Shown here: piece by piece, positions 49,315 to 59,534 of the stretch
Layout: each line of letters begins with the position of its first letter
Position numbering within the stretch: the first letter of the stretch is position 1
Origin: Pseudomonas kilonensis
GTDB taxonomy: Bacteria; Pseudomonadota; Gammaproteobacteria; Pseudomonadales; Pseudomonadaceae
Reading direction: 5' to 3'
Length of the DNA stretch: 64,000 nt
NCBI RefSeq assembly: GCF_001269885.1
Contig: NZ_LHVH01000017.1
Location: forward strand, 434,001-498,000
Made by a program: the position numbers and the translations under genes
Notes under the pieces: model-generated
What the model was told of the DNA's origin: nothing
The model's database searches: none
What the model saw: only the letters and a program-made list of their open reading frames with translations

Positions 49315-49333
49315 CTTTTTACAGATTCTTTAT
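49315..49333 (+). promoter_or_regulatory. Possible KdpE-binding T-rich site
   Basis: A cTTTTTACA-N4-CTTTAT sequence about 95 bases before kdpF, with a second TTTACA at 49362-49367. E. coli KdpE binds a T-rich sequence of TTTATA/TTTACA type before kdpF. The match is only by general appearance. Confidence 0.25.
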
Positions 49334-49425
49334 CCTCCAATCCCTCTCTCGATCTCGTTCCTTTACAGCCTCCCTGCCGACAATCACTCCACACACGGCA
49401 CGACGCCGTACCACGGAGAAATCCC

Positions 49426-49515
49426 ATGAATGTTCTGGATGGGGTGTCGCTGCTGCTGGCAGTGGCGCTGTTCATTTATCTGCTGGTTGCGCTGTTGCGC
49501 GCCGATCGGAACTAG
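49426..49515 (+). CDS. kdpF: KdpF small subunit
   Basis: Protein of 29 residues made of one membrane helix (VSLLLAVALFIYLLVALLRA), the usual size of KdpF, which stabilises the KdpFABC potassium pump. GGAG lies eight bases before the ATG. It is 8 bases upstream of kdpA and too short to be found by most gene finders. Confidence 0.92.
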   Translation: MNVLDGVSLLLAVALFIYLLVALLRADRN

Positions 49516-49523
49516 GAGCGGCT

Positions 49524-51218
49524 ATGCACGGTTATGACTACGGGCTGATCCTCGGCTTTTTCGCCCTGGTGCTGATTCCGGCACCGTTTCTGGGGCGTTT
49601 TTACTACCGGGTGATGGAAGGTCAGCGCACTTGGCTTTCACCGATCCTCGGTCCGGTGGAGCGCGGTTGCTATCGCCTGGCCGGTGTCGACTCCGCCGCT
49701 GAGCAGAGCTGGCAGAAATACACCCTGGCCTTGCTCGCGTTCAACCTGGCGGGTTTTGTCTTGCTGTTCGCCATTCTGCTGCTGCAGGGATATTTGCCCC
49801 TCAATACCGAGCAACTGCCCGGCATGGAGTGGACCCAGGCTTTCAACACGGCCGTGAGTTTCATGACCAACACCAACTGGCAGTCCTACAGCGGTGAAGC
49901 GTCCCTGAGCTACCTGAGCCAGATGGTCGGCCTGACCGTGCAGAACTTTGTCAGCGCCGCCACCGGCCTGGCCGTGCTCGTGGCGCTGTGTCGCGGCATC
50001 GGGCGCAAGTCCGCTGCGACGCTGGGTAATTTCTGGGTCGACATGACCCGCGCCACCCTCTATGGGCTGTTGCCGCTGTGCCTGCTGCTGGCATTGTTCC
50101 TGGTCTGGCAGGGCGTGCCGCAGACCTTTGCGCACTATGTGCACGGGGTCACGCTGCAGGGCGTCGATCAGGTCATCCCGTTGGGGCCGGCCGCCAGCCA
50201 GATCGCGATCAAGCAACTGGGCACCAACGGTGGCGGTTTCTTCGGCGTCAACTCGGCGCATCCGTTCGAAAACCCGACGGCCTGGAGCAACCTGTTCGAA
50301 GTCGCTTCGATCATCCTGATTCCCGCCGCGTTGGTGTTCACCTTCGGCCATTACGTCAAGGACCTGCGCCAGAGCCGGGCGATCATCGCCTGCATGCTTG
50401 CCCTGTTCCTGATTGGCGGCGCCACGTCACTGTGGGCCGAATACCAGCCCAACCCGGCCCTGAACAACCCGGTCGTCGAGCAAACCGCGCCGCTGGAAGG
50501 CAAGGAAGCACGCTTCGGCACCACCGCCACGGTGCTGTGGTCGGTGACCACCACGGCGGCCTCCAACGGCTCGGTCAACGGTATGCACGACAGTCTCAAC
50601 CCACTCAGCGGCATGGTGTCGCTGGTGAACATGATGGTCGGCGAGGTGATCTTCGGCGGCGTCGGGGCCGGGCTCTACGGGATGCTGTTGAACGTGCTGA
50701 TCGCGGTGTTCCTGGCTGGTTTGATGATCGGTCGCACCCCGGAATACCTGGGCAAGAAGCTCGGCGCCCGGGAGGTGCAACTGTTGGTGGCAACCCTGCT
50801 GGTGATGCCTGTCAGCGTGCTGGTGCTGGGGGCCGTCGCCGCAAGCCTGCCCGGGCCGGCCGCAGCGGTGAGCAATCCGGGTGCCCATGGTTTCAGCCAG
50901 TTGTTGTACGCCTACACCTCGGCGGGGGCGAACAACGGTTCGGCATTCGCCGGGTTCGGCGCCAACACACCTTTCCACAACCTGATGCTGGGCCTGGGCA
51001 TGTTGATCGGTCGGTTCGGCTACATCCTGCCGGTGCTGGCGTTGGCCGGTAGTTTGGCCTTGAAGAAGACCGCGCCGATTGGCCAGAACAGCTTTCCTAC
51101 CCACGGCCCGCTGTTCGTGACGCTGTTGACCGTGACCATCCTGCTGGTGGGCGGCTTGACCTTCCTGCCGACCCTGGCGCTGGGGCCGATTGCCGAACAC
51201 CTGAGCATGGGCTTCTGA
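49524..51218 (+). CDS. kdpA: Potassium-transporting ATPase subunit A
   Basis: Ion-conducting subunit of the KdpFABC high-affinity K+ pump, 564 residues, about 10 helices. It has four pore loops related to potassium channels, e.g. [26 protein letters not shown] and [20 protein letters not shown] precedes the ATG at 49524; the frame is open upstream from 49116 through the REP repeat, but those 136 residues are not real. Confidence 0.97.
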   Translation: MHGYDYGLILGFFALVLIPAPFLGRFYYRVMEGQRTWLSPILGPVERGCYRLAGVDSAAEQSWQKYTLALLAFNLAGFVLLFAILLLQGYLPLNTEQLPGMEWTQAFNTAVSFMTNTNWQSYSGEASLSYLSQMVGLTVQNFVSAATGLAVLVALCRGIGRKSAATLGNFWVDMTRATLYGLLPLCLLLALFLVWQGVPQTFAHYVHGVTLQGVDQVIPLGPAASQIAIKQLGTNGGGFFGVNSAHPFENPTAWSNLFEVASIILIPAALVFTFGHYVKDLRQSRAIIACMLALFLIGGATSLWAEYQPNPALNNPVVEQTAPLEGKEARFGTTATVLWSVTTTAASNGSVNGMHDSLNPLSGMVSLVNMMVGEVIFGGVGAGLYGMLLNVLIAVFLAGLMIGRTPEYLGKKLGAREVQLLVATLLVMPVSVLVLGAVAASLPGPAAAVSNPGAHGFSQLLYAYTSAGANNGSAFAGFGANTPFHNLMLGLGMLIGRFGYILPVLALAGSLALKKTAPIGQNSFPTHGPLFVTLLTVTILLVGGLTFLPTLALGPIAEHLSMGF

Positions 51219-51225
51219 GGACCTG

Positions 51226-53283
51226 ATGATGAATATGCCGATGAGCAAAACCGTCGCCGCCAAGGCGCCGGAGCAACCGAAGACCCACCTGTCGGCCCTC
51301 TGGCGGCCGGCGCTGGTGCAAGCCTTCGTCAAGCTCGATCCACGCCAGTTGCACCGCGCACCGGTGATGCTGGTGGTGGAACTGACCGCGATCCTCACCA
51401 CCGTGCTGTGTTTCATTCCCGACAACGCCGTGCCGACCTTTGTGGCTGCGCAAATCGCGTTGTGGCTGTGGTTCACCGTACTGTTCGCCAACTTCGCCGA
51501 AGCCTTGGCCGAAGGCCGCGGCAAGGCCCGGGCCGACAGTCTCAAGGCTGGCAGCGAAGGCCTCAACGCACGTCGCCAGACCGCCAGCGGCTTTGAAATC
51601 ATCCCCGCCACCCGTCTGCGCAAAGGCGATGTGGTGCGCGTCGAGGCCGGCGATATGATCCCCGGCGACGGTGAAGTGATCGAAGGCATCGCCGCGGTCA
51701 ATGAGGCGGCGATCACCGGCGAATCGGCGCCGGTCATCCGCGAGTCCGGCGGTGATCGCTCGGCCGTCACCGGCAATACGCGGCTGGTCTCCGACTGGTT
51801 GCTGATACGCATCACCAGCAATCCCGGCGAGTCCACCCTGGACCGCATGATCGCCTTGGTCGAAGGCGCCAAGCGCCAGAAAACGCCGAACGAGGTGGCG
51901 CTGGATATCCTGTTGATCGGCCTGACGCTGATCTTCCTGTTGGTGGTGGTGACGCTGCAACCGTTCGCCCATTTCGCCAACGCCAGCCTGCCGCTGGTGT
52001 TTCTGGTGGCGCTGCTGGTCACCTTGATTCCCACCACCATCGGCGGGCTGCTGTCGGCCATCGGCATCGCCGGGATGGATCGGTTGGTGCGCCTGAACGT
52101 GATCGCCAAATCCGGCCGTGCGGTCGAGGCGGCGGGAGACGTGCATGTGTTGATGCTGGACAAGACCGGCACCATCACCTTTGGCAATCGTCGCTGTACA
52201 GCGGTCTATGCCGCCCCCGGTGTGAGTGCCAAGGAACTGGCCGAAGGCGCGCTGTTCGCCTCATTGGCTGACGATACCGCCGAGGGCAAGTCCATCGTCG
52301 AGTACCTGCGAGGTTTGCATCCACAGTCCGAGCCTGGCGTCGAAGCGTTGACGGCCGTGCCGTTCAGTGCTGAAACCCGTTTGTCCGGGGTCGACTATCA
52401 GGGCCGCATCTACCGCAAGGGCGCCGTGGACTCGTTGCTGGATTTCATCGGCTTTGCACGCAATGAGTTGCCATCGGCACTGGCGCGGGAGGTCGACAAG
52501 ATCGCCCAAAGTGGTGGCACGCCATTGCTGGTATGTGTGGACGGCAAGCTGCTCGGCGCTATCCATCTCAAGGACGTGGTCAAGCCCGGCATTCGTGAGC
52601 GCTTTGCCGAGCTGCGCAAGCTGGGGATCCGCACGGTGATGGTCACTGGCGACAACCCGTTGACCGCCGCCGCGATTGCCGCCGAGGCCGGTGTCGACGA
52701 CGTGCTGGCGGAGGCCACGCCGGAGAAGAAGCTGGCGCGTATCCGTCACGAGCAAAATGACGGTCGGCTGGTGGCCATGTGCGGCGACGGCGCCAACGAC
52801 GCCCCGGCCCTGGCCCAGGCCGATGTCGGCATGGCGATGAACGACGGCACCCAGGCCGCGCGGGAGGCGGCCAACATGGTCGACCTCGACAGCGACCCGA
52901 CCAAGTTGCTGGACGTGGTGCAGATCGGCAAGGAACTGCTGGTGACCCGTGGCGCGCTGACCACCTTTTCCATCGCCAATGACATCGCCAAGTACTTCGC
53001 GATCCTGCCAGCACTGTTCGCCTCGATTTATCCACAGCTCGGCGTGTTGAACGTGATGCACCTGAGCAGCCCGCAGAGCGCGATCCTGTCGGCCATCGTC
53101 TTCAACGCCTTGATCATCGTCGTACTGATCCCCCTGGCCTTGCGCGGCGTGCGAGTGCACGCGGCAAGTGCGGCGGCGTTGTTGCGGCGCAATCTGTTGA
53201 TCTATGGCCTGGGCGGGATCGTGGTGCCGTTCGTGGGGATCAAGGCGATCGATATGTTGCTGACGGCGTTGCACCTGGTTTGA
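51226..53283 (+). CDS. kdpB: Potassium-transporting ATPase subunit B
   Basis: P-type ATPase subunit of 685 residues that powers K+ uptake. The phosphorylated Asp is in [10 protein letters not shown] (near 312). The actuator loop is [10 protein letters not shown], and the hinge is [19 protein letters not shown] Ser is present in the TGESA loop (E. coli regulatory Ser162 region). The start could be any of several close ATGs (51226, 51229, 51235); the first lies 4 bases after a GAGGA. Confidence 0.97.
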   Translation: MMNMPMSKTVAAKAPEQPKTHLSALWRPALVQAFVKLDPRQLHRAPVMLVVELTAILTTVLCFIPDNAVPTFVAAQIALWLWFTVLFANFAEALAEGRGKARADSLKAGSEGLNARRQTASGFEIIPATRLRKGDVVRVEAGDMIPGDGEVIEGIAAVNEAAITGESAPVIRESGGDRSAVTGNTRLVSDWLLIRITSNPGESTLDRMIALVEGAKRQKTPNEVALDILLIGLTLIFLLVVVTLQPFAHFANASLPLVFLVALLVTLIPTTIGGLLSAIGIAGMDRLVRLNVIAKSGRAVEAAGDVHVLMLDKTGTITFGNRRCTAVYAAPGVSAKELAEGALFASLADDTAEGKSIVEYLRGLHPQSEPGVEALTAVPFSAETRLSGVDYQGRIYRKGAVDSLLDFIGFARNELPSALAREVDKIAQSGGTPLLVCVDGKLLGAIHLKDVVKPGIRERFAELRKLGIRTVMVTGDNPLTAAAIAAEAGVDDVLAEATPEKKLARIRHEQNDGRLVAMCGDGANDAPALAQADVGMAMNDGTQAAREAANMVDLDSDPTKLLDVVQIGKELLVTRGALTTFSIANDIAKYFAILPALFASIYPQLGVLNVMHLSSPQSAILSAIVFNALIIVVLIPLALRGVRVHAASAAALLRRNLLIYGLGGIVVPFVGIKAIDMLLTALHLV

Positions 53284-53294
53284 GTTCACTATTT

Positions 53295-53381
53295 GTGGGA
53301 GCAAGGCTTGCCCGCGATGAACGATGACGCGGTCTTGCCTGGAATCTAAGTGTCTGCATCGCGAGCAAGCTTTGCTCCCAC
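53295..53381. repeat. REP pair inside the kdp operon (kdpB-kdpC)
   Basis: Inverted REP pair between kdpB and kdpC. The left arm is the caaggcttgcccgcgat variant and the right arm the caaagcttgctcgcgat variant. It widens the spacing to about 156 bases in an operon that is usually tightly packed. Confidence 0.9.
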
Positions 53382-53439
53382 AAGGTAATTCCCCAAGGTT
53401 TTGTTTGCACAGGATTTACTTCAATTCGAGGATTTTGAA

Positions 53440-53985
53440 ATGTCCACTCTGATTCGCCCGGCCTTGAGCCTGTTATTCCTGATGACCCTGATCACCGGTG
53501 TTGCGTACCCGCTGGTGGTCACCGGCGTGGCGCAAGTCGCCTTTCCCGTCCAGGCCAACGGTAGCCTGATCGTTGATGCCGCCGGCAAAGTCCGTGGCTC
53601 GACGCTGATCGCCCAGGATTTCACTGGCGATGCCTGGTTTCATCCACGGCCATCGGCCGGTGCCTTTGCCACGGTCGCCAGCGGCGCCAGCAACTTTTCC
53701 CCGAGCAATCCGGCCCTGGCCACCCGAGTGATCGATGACGCTCACAAACGCCTGGTACCCGGCCAGGGCCCGGTGCCGCTGGCATTGCTGACCACCTCCG
53801 CCAGCGGGCTGGATCCGCACTTGCCTCCGGCGGCGATTGCCTATCAACTGGCGCGTGTCGCCGCCGCGCGCAACCTGCCGGCCTCGACCTTGCAGCAACT
53901 GCTTGATGACAACATCGAGCAATCCTTGGTGGGCCCGCCAGTGGTGAATGTACTGGCGCTGAACCTGGCCCTGGAAAAACTGTAA
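53440..53985 (+). CDS. kdpC: Potassium-transporting ATPase subunit C
   Basis: Subunit of 181 residues with one N-terminal helix ([21 protein letters not shown]) and a periplasmic part. It has [11 protein letters not shown] and [22 protein letters not shown], the conserved KdpC motifs. It helps ATP binding and links KdpA to KdpB. GAGGA lies 7 bases upstream of the ATG at 53440. It is bounded on both sides by REP repeats. Confidence 0.96.
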   Translation: MSTLIRPALSLLFLMTLITGVAYPLVVTGVAQVAFPVQANGSLIVDAAGKVRGSTLIAQDFTGDAWFHPRPSAGAFATVASGASNFSPSNPALATRVIDDAHKRLVPGQGPVPLALLTTSASGLDPHLPPAAIAYQLARVAAARNLPASTLQQLLDDNIEQSLVGPPVVNVLALNLALEKL

Positions 53986-53990
53986 AACCT

Positions 53991-54259
53991 GTGGGAGTAG
54001 CGCCTGTGGGAGCAAAGCTTATGGGAGCCGGACCTGTGGGAGCAAAGCCTGTGGGAGCTGGACCTGTGGGAGCAAAGCCTGTGGGAGCCGGACCTGTGGG
54101 AGCAAAGCTTGCTCGCGATCAAGGCGACACGGTTCAACTGATGAACCGCGTAATCGTTCATCGCGAGCAAGCTTTGCTCCCACAGGTCCGGCTCCCATAA
54201 GCTTTGCTCCCACAGGTCCAGTTCCCATAAGCTTTGCTCCCACAGGTCCGACTCCCCAC
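53991..54259. repeat. Large REPIN with tandemly expanded arms (kdpC-kdpD)
   Basis: A central REP pair (54096-54119 and 54161-54183) is extended outward on both arms by 15-base units. These alternate gtgggagcaaagctt with atgggagccggacct and variants. The left arm has about three 30-base double units (54006-54095) plus a partial one; the right arm has about two and a half in reverse complement. The whole region fills the 312-base gap and could fold into one long hairpin. Reading frames here, such as repeats of GPVGAK, are not genes. Confidence 0.9.
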
Positions 54260-54297
54260 AGGGTGTTTGATCAATATTTGAAAGAGATTTCCACGCC

Positions 54298-56949
54298 ATG
54301 AGCGACTCCGGCCGCGCCGACGCACTGTTAGCCAATCTGCCCCGCAACGACCGTGGTCGACTCAAGGTCTTTCTTGGCGCGGCCCCAGGTGTGGGCAAGA
54401 CCTACGCCATGCTGCAAGCGGCCCACACCCAACTGCGTCAAGGCGTGAAGGTCATCGCCGGAGTGGTGGAGACTCACGGTCGAAGCGAAACCGAAGCGCT
54501 GCTCGGCGGCCTGGCGCAGCAGCCCTTGGTGCGCTCGGAATATCGCGGTGTGATGCTTGAGGAAATGGACCTCGACGGCCTGCTCGCCGCCCGCCCGACC
54601 CTGGTCCTGGTGGACGAACTGGCCCACAGCAACGCGCCTGGCAGTCGCCATGCCAAGCGCTGGCAGGACATTCAGGAGCTGCTCACGGCTGGCATCGATG
54701 TCTACACCACCGTCAATGTCCAGCACCTGGAAAGTCTCAACGACCAAGTGCGCGGCATCACCGGTGTGCAGGTGCGCGAGACGTTGCCGGATTGGGTCCT
54801 GCAGGAGGCCGATGAACTGCTGCTGATCGACCTGCCACCGCGTGAGCTGCTGGAGCGCCTGCGCGATGGCAAGGTCTACGTGCCGGAACAGGCCCGGGCG
54901 GCGATCGATGCGTTTTTCACCCAGACCAACCTCACCGCGTTGCGTGAGCTGGCCATGCAGACCGCCGCCGCCCAGGTCGACAACGACCTGACCCAGGGCT
55001 ATCGACAACTGGGCCAGGCCGCGCCCGCGGTACGCGGACGCTTGCTGGTGGGGGTGGACGGTGACGTACAGGCTGAACGCCTGGTGCGCCATGCCAGCCG
55101 CGTTGCACAGCGTCGGCATCTGCCGTGGAGCCTGGTGCATGTGGACAACGGTAGCGCCCGTGATGAGCCCTCGCGCCAGCGCCTGCAGAATGCCCAGCAA
55201 CTGGCCGAACGCCTCGGGGGTGAAGTGGTGCTGCTGCGGGCCGGCGAAGTGGCCAGGACGCTGATCCAGCATGCCAGCGAGCGTCGCGCCACGCTGGTGC
55301 TGGTGGGCCAGTCCCGGCCACGTCTGCGCCGACGGCTGTTTGGCGGTGGCCTCGCGTCACGCCTGCTGCGCGATGCCCGGGGTCTGGAAATCAACGTGCT
55401 GGACAGCGATGAACAACCGCGTCCCGCACGCGTGCGTTCGAACGCCGTCCAGACCGGGTTCGACTATGTGTTGGCGCTGACCGCGACCGTGGCGGCCAGT
55501 GCATTGGCCTGGGGGATCTCGGGGTGGTTGGCGTTGCCCAATATCTCCCTGGTGTTCCTGATGGCGGTGCTGCTGGTGGCGGTACGCAGCAGCCTCGGCC
55601 CGGCGCTGGCCTGCGCGGCGCTGTCGTTCCTGGCCTATGATTTTCTGTTCATCCCTCCGACGTTTTCCTTCACCATCCAGCGCGAAGAAGACGTGCTGAC
55701 GCTGGTGTTTTTCCTGCTCATGGCCGCCCTGACAGGCAACCTTGCCGCTCGTCAGCGTCGCCAGTTGCAGGCCCTGCGCGACACCCAGCAGGAAACCGGC
55801 GAGTTGCTCGACCTGTCCCGCAAACTCACGGCCGCCACTGACCGCCAGGCGGTGATCAGCGCCGCCGCGCAGCACCTCAACGGTTGGCACGACTTGCAAC
55901 TGTGCCTGCTCAACCGCGACGGCCAGAGTGGTTGGAAAGTCGAGAGCGGTGAGCCGTTGACGTTCACCGAGGCCGAGCGCGCGGCGGCCGACTGGTCCTG
56001 GCAGCATGATCAGCCGGCCGGCGCGGGCACCGGGACATTGCCTTCCGGGCGATGGTGGTGGTGGCCGTTGTCGGCGGAGGGCGGGCCGCTGGCCTTGCTG
56101 GGCGTATGCCCGAAAGAAGGCAAGCCGTTGAGTGGTCAGCGTCGGCGTTTGCTGGCGGCCCTCAGTCAACCATTGGCCCAGGCGCTGGCCCGGGCGCAAC
56201 TGGCCCAGGATCTGGAAGCGGCGCGCCTGCACGGTGAAACCGAACAGCTGCGCAGCGCCTTGCTGGCTTCAGTGTCCCACGATCTGCGCACACCGCTGAC
56301 CGCCATGCGCGGCAGCATCGACAGCCTGTTGGCGCTGGGGGAGGCGATCCCACTGGCCGATCGCCGTGAACTGCTCGAAGGCACCCGCGATGAGGCCGAG
56401 CGGCTGGATCGCTACATCCAGAACCTGCTGGACATGACCCGTCTCGGTCACGGTGCCCTGAAGCTGGCGCGGGACTGGGTAGCACCGGCCGACATCGTCG
56501 GCAGCGCGCTGAACCGCCTGCGGGCGGTGTTGGCGCCGCTGGCGCTCAGTGTCGAGGTGCCCGCTGAATTGCCCTTGCTCTATGTCCATGCGGCGTTGAT
56601 CGAACAGGCCCTGGTGAACGTTCTGGAGAACGCTGCGCGATTCTCAACGGTTCACGGGCGGCTGCTGCTGAGCGCCGGGGCGACCGACAGCGAAGTGTTT
56701 TTTGCCGTGGCTGACGAGGGGCCTGGGATCCCTGAAGAGGAGCGGGCGAAAATCTTCGATATGTTTTATACCGCCGCGCGCGGTGATCGGGGCGGGCAGG
56801 GCACGGGGTTGGGATTGGCGATCTGCCAGGGCATGGTCGGTGCCCATGGCGGGCGCATCAGCGTGGCCGATGGTCTCGACGGGCGCGGCACCTGCATCAC
56901 GTTGCACCTGCCCTTGCAGGCACAACCGGGCATGGACGATGAAGCTTGA
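54298..56949 (+). CDS. kdpD: Osmosensitive potassium sensor histidine kinase KdpD
   Basis: Protein of 883 residues. The N-terminal KdpD domain (about 20-230) has Walker A GAAPGVGKT at 27-35. A universal stress protein domain (about 248-370) follows, then four close membrane helices (about 395-480), a GAF domain (about 505-630), and the kinase core with His661 in SVSHDLRTPL. The ATPase boxes are NVLENAARFS and GTGLGLAICQG. It senses low K+ and phosphorylates KdpE. The large REP repeat lies directly upstream. Confidence 0.97.
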   Translation: MSDSGRADALLANLPRNDRGRLKVFLGAAPGVGKTYAMLQAAHTQLRQGVKVIAGVVETHGRSETEALLGGLAQQPLVRSEYRGVMLEEMDLDGLLAARPTLVLVDELAHSNAPGSRHAKRWQDIQELLTAGIDVYTTVNVQHLESLNDQVRGITGVQVRETLPDWVLQEADELLLIDLPPRELLERLRDGKVYVPEQARAAIDAFFTQTNLTALRELAMQTAAAQVDNDLTQGYRQLGQAAPAVRGRLLVGVDGDVQAERLVRHASRVAQRRHLPWSLVHVDNGSARDEPSRQRLQNAQQLAERLGGEVVLLRAGEVARTLIQHASERRATLVLVGQSRPRLRRRLFGGGLASRLLRDARGLEINVLDSDEQPRPARVRSNAVQTGFDYVLALTATVAASALAWGISGWLALPNISLVFLMAVLLVAVRSSLGPALACAALSFLAYDFLFIPPTFSFTIQREEDVLTLVFFLLMAALTGNLAARQRRQLQALRDTQQETGELLDLSRKLTAATDRQAVISAAAQHLNGWHDLQLCLLNRDGQSGWKVESGEPLTFTEAERAAADWSWQHDQPAGAGTGTLPSGRWWWWPLSAEGGPLALLGVCPKEGKPLSGQRRRLLAALSQPLAQALARAQLAQDLEAARLHGETEQLRSALLASVSHDLRTPLTAMRGSIDSLLALGEAIPLADRRELLEGTRDEAERLDRYIQNLLDMTRLGHGALKLARDWVAPADIVGSALNRLRAVLAPLALSVEVPAELPLLYVHAALIEQALVNVLENAARFSTVHGRLLLSAGATDSEVFFAVADEGPGIPEEERAKIFDMFYTAARGDRGGQGTGLGLAICQGMVGAHGGRISVADGLDGRGTCITLHLPLQAQPGMDDEA

Positions 56950-57013
56950 GCGGCGCTGAGTTACTCTTGTCCTATCTACTTGCCTTCCCACCTGAGTGCA
57001 ACGAACGAACCCC

Positions 57014-57712
57014 ATGAGCCAGACCGCGACCCTTTTGGTCATTGATGACGAGCCGCAGATCCGCAAATTCCTGCGCATCAGCTTGAGTTCCCAAGGCTAC
57101 AAGGTGCTGGAAGCCGGCACCGGCGCTGAAGGCCTTGCCCAGGCGGCGCTGAACAAACCCGATCTGCTGGTGCTCGACCTGGGCCTGCCGGACATGGACG
57201 GTCAACAAGTGTTGCGCGAGTTTCGCCAATGGTCGGCGGTGCCGGTGCTGGTGCTCTCGGTACGGGCCAGCGAAGCGCAGAAGGTCGAGGCGCTGGACAA
57301 CGGTGCCAACGATTACGTAACCAAGCCGTTTGGCATCCAGGAATTCCTTGCCCGCATCCGCGCCTTGTTGCGCCAGGCCCCGGCGGGCGAGCCACAGGAA
57401 GCCGCGCTGAAGTTTGGCCCGCTGACGGTGGACCTGGCCTATCGACGGGTGCTGCTGGACGGCAGCGAAGTGGCCCTGACCCGCAAGGAGTACGCCGTAC
57501 TGGCGCAACTGGCACGCCACCCGGGGCGGGTCATCACCCAGCAGCAACTGCTCAAGGACATCTGGGGCCCGACCCACACCGAAGACAGTCACTACCTGCG
57601 GATCGTGGTCGGTCACCTGCGCCAGAAACTGGCCGACGACCCGACCCGACCTCGGTTCATTGTGACCGAAGCGGGGGTGGGGTATCGGTTGTTGGGGGAG
57701 GGTGCTGTTTAG
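57014..57712 (+). CDS. kdpE: Response regulator KdpE
   Basis: OmpR-family regulator of 232 residues. The receiver domain (1-118) has the phosphorylated Asp55 in LVLDLGLPDMDG and Lys in YVTKPF. The winged-helix DNA-binding domain (about 130-228) has LTRKEYAVLAQLARHPGRV. Partner of KdpD and activator of kdpFABC. The frame opens at a GTG at 56996; the ATG at 57014 gives the usual MSQ start and length. No strong ribosome binding site precedes it, and it follows kdpD by 64 bases. Confidence 0.95.
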   Translation: MSQTATLLVIDDEPQIRKFLRISLSSQGYKVLEAGTGAEGLAQAALNKPDLLVLDLGLPDMDGQQVLREFRQWSAVPVLVLSVRASEAQKVEALDNGANDYVTKPFGIQEFLARIRALLRQAPAGEPQEAALKFGPLTVDLAYRRVLLDGSEVALTRKEYAVLAQLARHPGRVITQQQLLKDIWGPTHTEDSHYLRIVVGHLRQKLADDPTRPRFIVTEAGVGYRLLGEGAV

Positions 57713-57739
57713 CCAAAAAGTTTCAAGCCAAGCACTGTT

Positions 57740-57874
57740 GTGGCGAGGGGATTTATCCCCGCTGGGCTGCGAAGCAGCCCTAAAACCTGAACACTCGGTG
57801 TGTCAGGTAAAAATCATGTCTGAAGCTTTTTTGGGGCTGCTTCGCAGCCCAGCGGGGATAAATCCCCTCGCCAC
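57740..57874. repeat. Perfect 41-bp inverted repeat (gtggcgagg family)
   Basis: Arms 57740-57780 and 57834-57874 are perfect reverse complements with a 53-base spacer. The outer part gtggcgaggggatttatc is a second dispersed Pseudomonas repeat family; a half copy occurs at 7856. It lies between the convergent kdpE and patatin genes and can act as a two-way transcript end. Confidence 0.88.
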
Positions 57875-57893
57875 AGGAGGCCTGCGATCACAT

Positions 57894-58931
57894 TCAGTTC
57901 TGGTCACTCTCATACCGATCCAAAGTATCGCTGGCAATCTCCCGCCCCAACGCGATCAACTCCGGCGCCTTGTAGAACTCGAAGAACCGGCACACCCGTT
58001 TCGGCACGTTGATCAGCACATCCGGCGGGTAACCGGCGATCTTGTATTGGGCCAGCGAGGTCTGCATCACTTCGAAGCTCTGGTTGATCAAGTCCAGCAA
58101 CGACGCCGGGCCGACGTTGTCGATGATGAACGAGCCGGTGGCGGATTTCGGTGCGCCTTCGTTCTCTGGCGCGGCGGCCGGTTGTTGGCCTTCAGGCTCG
58201 GCCGAGTCGATCCACGGGTTGATGTCCGCCGCTTCGGCCTTCAAGGCTTCCTGCTCCAGCAGCAACAGCTGCTCGGCCTGTTTGCGGCGAAACGGCAGGC
58301 GCGAACCCAGGGAGCTGACCAGGGTGTCGAAGCGGCGCCGGAACGCGGCGGGGCGCGGGATCACCGGTAATCGATACTGTTTCTGGTTGGTGGCGTTGAG
58401 GTTGACCGCGATGATCAGGTCGCAGTGGCTCGACACCACCGGCACGATCGGCAATGGGTTGAGCAGGCCGCCATCCACCAACATGCGGTTGCCTTGCATC
58501 ACGGGGGTGAACAGGCTGGGAATCGCCGCCGAGGCGCGCATCGCCTGATGCAGGCAACCTTCCTGGAACCAGATTTCCTGCTGGTTGGTCAGGTCGGTGG
58601 CCACGGCGGTGTAGGGAATGCGCAGGTCCTCGATATTGATGTCGCCGACGATCTTGTGGATCTGCCCGAAAACTTTCTCACCGCGAATCGCTCCCAGGCG
58701 AAAGCTGACGTCCACCAGCCGCAGGACATCCAGGTAGTCGAGGCTTTCGATCCAGTCGCGGTAATCCTTGAGCTTGCCCGCGGCATAGATTCCGCCGACG
58801 ACAGCGCCCATGGAACAACCGGCGATGCAGGCAATGTCGTAGCCTCGTCGTTCGATTTCTTCGATCACCCCGATATGGGCATAGCCCCGGGCGCCACCGG
58901 AGCCCAATACCAATGCGACACGTTTTGTCAT
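57894..58931 (-). CDS. Patatin-like phospholipase, RssA type
   Basis: Protein of 345 residues. The N-terminal patatin domain has the oxyanion loop GSGGARGYAHIG, the nucleophile elbow GCSMGA with the active Ser near residue 40, and DGGLLNPLP with the catalytic Asp. A C-terminal part beyond about 240 is charged and specific to this subfamily. It probably hydrolyses phospholipids or other acyl esters in the cytosol. AAGAGG lies 7 bases before the ATG at 58931; the longer frame to 58988 adds an unlikely N-terminus. Confidence 0.85.
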   Translation of the reverse strand: MTKRVALVLGSGGARGYAHIGVIEEIERRGYDIACIAGCSMGAVVGGIYAAGKLKDYRDWIESLDYLDVLRLVDVSFRLGAIRGEKVFGQIHKIVGDINIEDLRIPYTAVATDLTNQQEIWFQEGCLHQAMRASAAIPSLFTPVMQGNRMLVDGGLLNPLPIVPVVSSHCDLIIAVNLNATNQKQYRLPVIPRPAAFRRRFDTLVSSLGSRLPFRRKQAEQLLLLEQEALKAEAADINPWIDSAEPEGQQPAAAPENEGAPKSATGSFIIDNVGPASLLDLINQSFEVMQTSLAQYKIAGYPPDVLINVPKRVCRFFEFYKAPELIALGREIASDTLDRYESDQN

Positions 58932-59138
58932 GACCCGGCCTCTTGTCGAACAGACTTCAACAATGCACCCATCGACGGCTCGGCTCAATCGTTGTGGCGC
59001 AGGCGTCGTTTTTTGACACGCCGGCGTGGCATTTGCGTATTCTCATCCACACTGAATTTACACGGTCGGGGCTTGGCACTTTTTGCCGGCGCGACCGTCT
59101 TACCAGCACGACTGTTTTTCTGACTTGAGGTGTAATCG

Positions 59139-59429
59139 ATGAAAGCCCGGATCTGCCTGCCCCTGGTGGCATCCCTGATGGTTCTGGCCCTGGCCGGTTG
59201 CGCAGGCAAAACCGCTTACCGTGACAGCTGCGGTAGCCAACTCGACAGCGCCTGGCGTGAGCTGGACCTGGCCAAGGCCGAAGGTTTTGCCGGCACCGTC
59301 AGCTACTCCAAGGCCCTGTCCCTGCTGACGGGCGCCAAGACCCAGCAGCAATTCGAAGCGTTCGAAGGCTGCGCCAAGAAAGCCGAGAAGGCGCGTTTCT
59401 ACATTCGCGAGTCCCGCGCCGGACGATAA
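59139..59429 (+). CDS. Small predicted lipoprotein
   Basis: Protein of 96 residues with a lipoprotein signal peptide: hydrophobic LPLVASLMVLALAG then LAGC, Cys near residue 21. The mature part is mostly helical and charged with two further Cys (RDSCGSQL, FEGCAKKAEK) that could form a disulfide. No family recognised. It is divergent from the patatin gene; the ATG is preceded by GAGGTGT. Confidence 0.72.
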   Translation: MKARICLPLVASLMVLALAGCAGKTAYRDSCGSQLDSAWRELDLAKAEGFAGTVSYSKALSLLTGAKTQQQFEAFEGCAKKAEKARFYIRESRAGR

Positions 59430-59451
59430 AGGCAGCGACAAGCCATCAACT

Positions 59452-59499
59452 GCAAGCTACAAGGGAAGGACGCAGAATCGTTTTTCACTTGTAGCTTGC
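59452..59499. repeat. Inverted repeat gcaagctacaag
   Basis: Arms at 59452-59463 and 59488-59499 are perfect 12-base complements with a 24-base spacer. The second arm is preceded by a five-T run. It probably forms the transcript end of the lipoprotein gene. Confidence 0.65.
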
Positions 59500-59534
59500 G
59501 GCTTGACGCTCAACGCTGTGTACGGAGTACGTCC

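Noticed and set aside
53991..54243. Short frames with repeated GPVGAK-like peptides
   Set aside because: They are translations of the REP arm units, present in several frames and on both strands, without start signals.
53991..54259. CRISPR-like array
   Set aside because: The units are contiguous 15-base palindromic REP pieces without unique spacers, and no cas genes are present.
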